Part shown: positions 63,942-64,000 of the stretch, one piece after another
How positions within the stretch are numbered: the stretch's first letter is position 1
Layout: the number at the start of each line of letters is the position of its first letter
Assembly (NCBI RefSeq): GCF_003938605.1
Contig: NZ_RHWX01000015.1
Span: forward strand, 34,087 to 98,086
DNA: 64,000 nt
DNA from: Brevundimonas sp. 357
GTDB lineage: Bacteria; Pseudomonadota; Alphaproteobacteria; Caulobacterales; Caulobacteraceae
Direction: 5' to 3'
Translations under genes and position numbers: made by a program
Notes under the pieces: generated by a model
Seen by the model: only the letters and a program-made list of their open reading frames with translations
Database searches by the model: none
What the model was told of the DNA's origin: nothing

Positions 63942-64000
63942 AATAAAAAAAAAATAACCAGACCCCCAGGATGAACGGGGATATAAAAAAGGGGACCCGG
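63900..64000. other. Probable low-quality contig end
   Basis: After 63900 the sequence turns into long homopolymers (seven to ten A in a row, five C, four G) and AT-rich filler, quite unlike the surrounding ~68% GC coding DNA. This looks like sequencing or assembly noise rather than biology. I place no gene in it beyond the tail of the RodZ-like frame. Confidence 0.7.

Overview
The window reads as chromosomal DNA of a GC-rich alphaproteobacterium of the Caulobacterales, most likely Brevundimonas. The grounds are a chvI-chvG-hprK-manX-ptsH cluster, a PhyR/NepR/EcfG general stress locus, a short HprK, an aspartokinase-ptsP pair and a SapC-family gene. Nothing resembles a prophage, transposon, CRISPR array or rRNA operon. 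Both edges cut genes or lose quality: hmp is truncated at base 1, and the last ~100 bases look like poor contig-end sequence.

Region 1 (1-2.6 kb) is a nitric-oxide defence unit: hmp and a YeaR-like gene diverge from nsrR, with two palindromic NsrR-type operators between them. A peroxiredoxin-like gene and tRNA-Cys follow. Region 2 (2.6-12.7 kb) is unusually rich in pyridoxal phosphate (PLP) genes: two MocR-type regulators, serine hydroxymethyltransferase, pyridoxal kinase, a DegT aminotransferase, YggS, alanine racemase and 5-aminolevulinate synthase. Region 3 (12.8-16.2 kb) holds a Fur-box-preceded TonB receptor of the heme type with a periplasmic partner. Region 4 (16.3-22.4 kb) is a six-gene Mrp cation/proton antiporter operon with an A-B fusion and 4-base overlaps throughout. 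Region 5 (22.4-25.9 kb) is the nitrogen-PTS/HprK/ChvGI regulatory cluster. Region 6 (26-35.3 kb) holds housekeeping genes (polA, obg, ald) with an uncharacterised 573-residue protein and a flavoprotein.

Region 7 (35.4-39.8 kb) is the general stress response core: phyK, the sigma factor ecfG/sigT, nepR and phyR. Five sites fit GGAAC - 16 bases - CGTT exactly. They lie ahead of nepR, phyR, an entericidin-like lipoprotein, a small membrane protein, and a ~100-nt stretch ending in a perfect terminator. That stretch is a strong small-RNA candidate, possibly the Caulobacter GsrN type, and is the most interesting item in the window.

Region 8 (39.9-46.3 kb) is mixed: an oxidoreductase, a hotdog protein, SapC, Zur, a hydrolase, GNATs and a class V aminotransferase. 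Region 9 (46.4-64 kb) carries secA, a PpiC-type isomerase coupled to argJ-mutT, an orphan Flp pilin, the conserved methyltransferase/comF/grxC/nitrilase/DUF1178 block, ubiG, lysC, ptsP and a RodZ-like gene. Two inverted-repeat elements of one family (32.9-33.1 and 46.4-46.5 kb) lie between genes.
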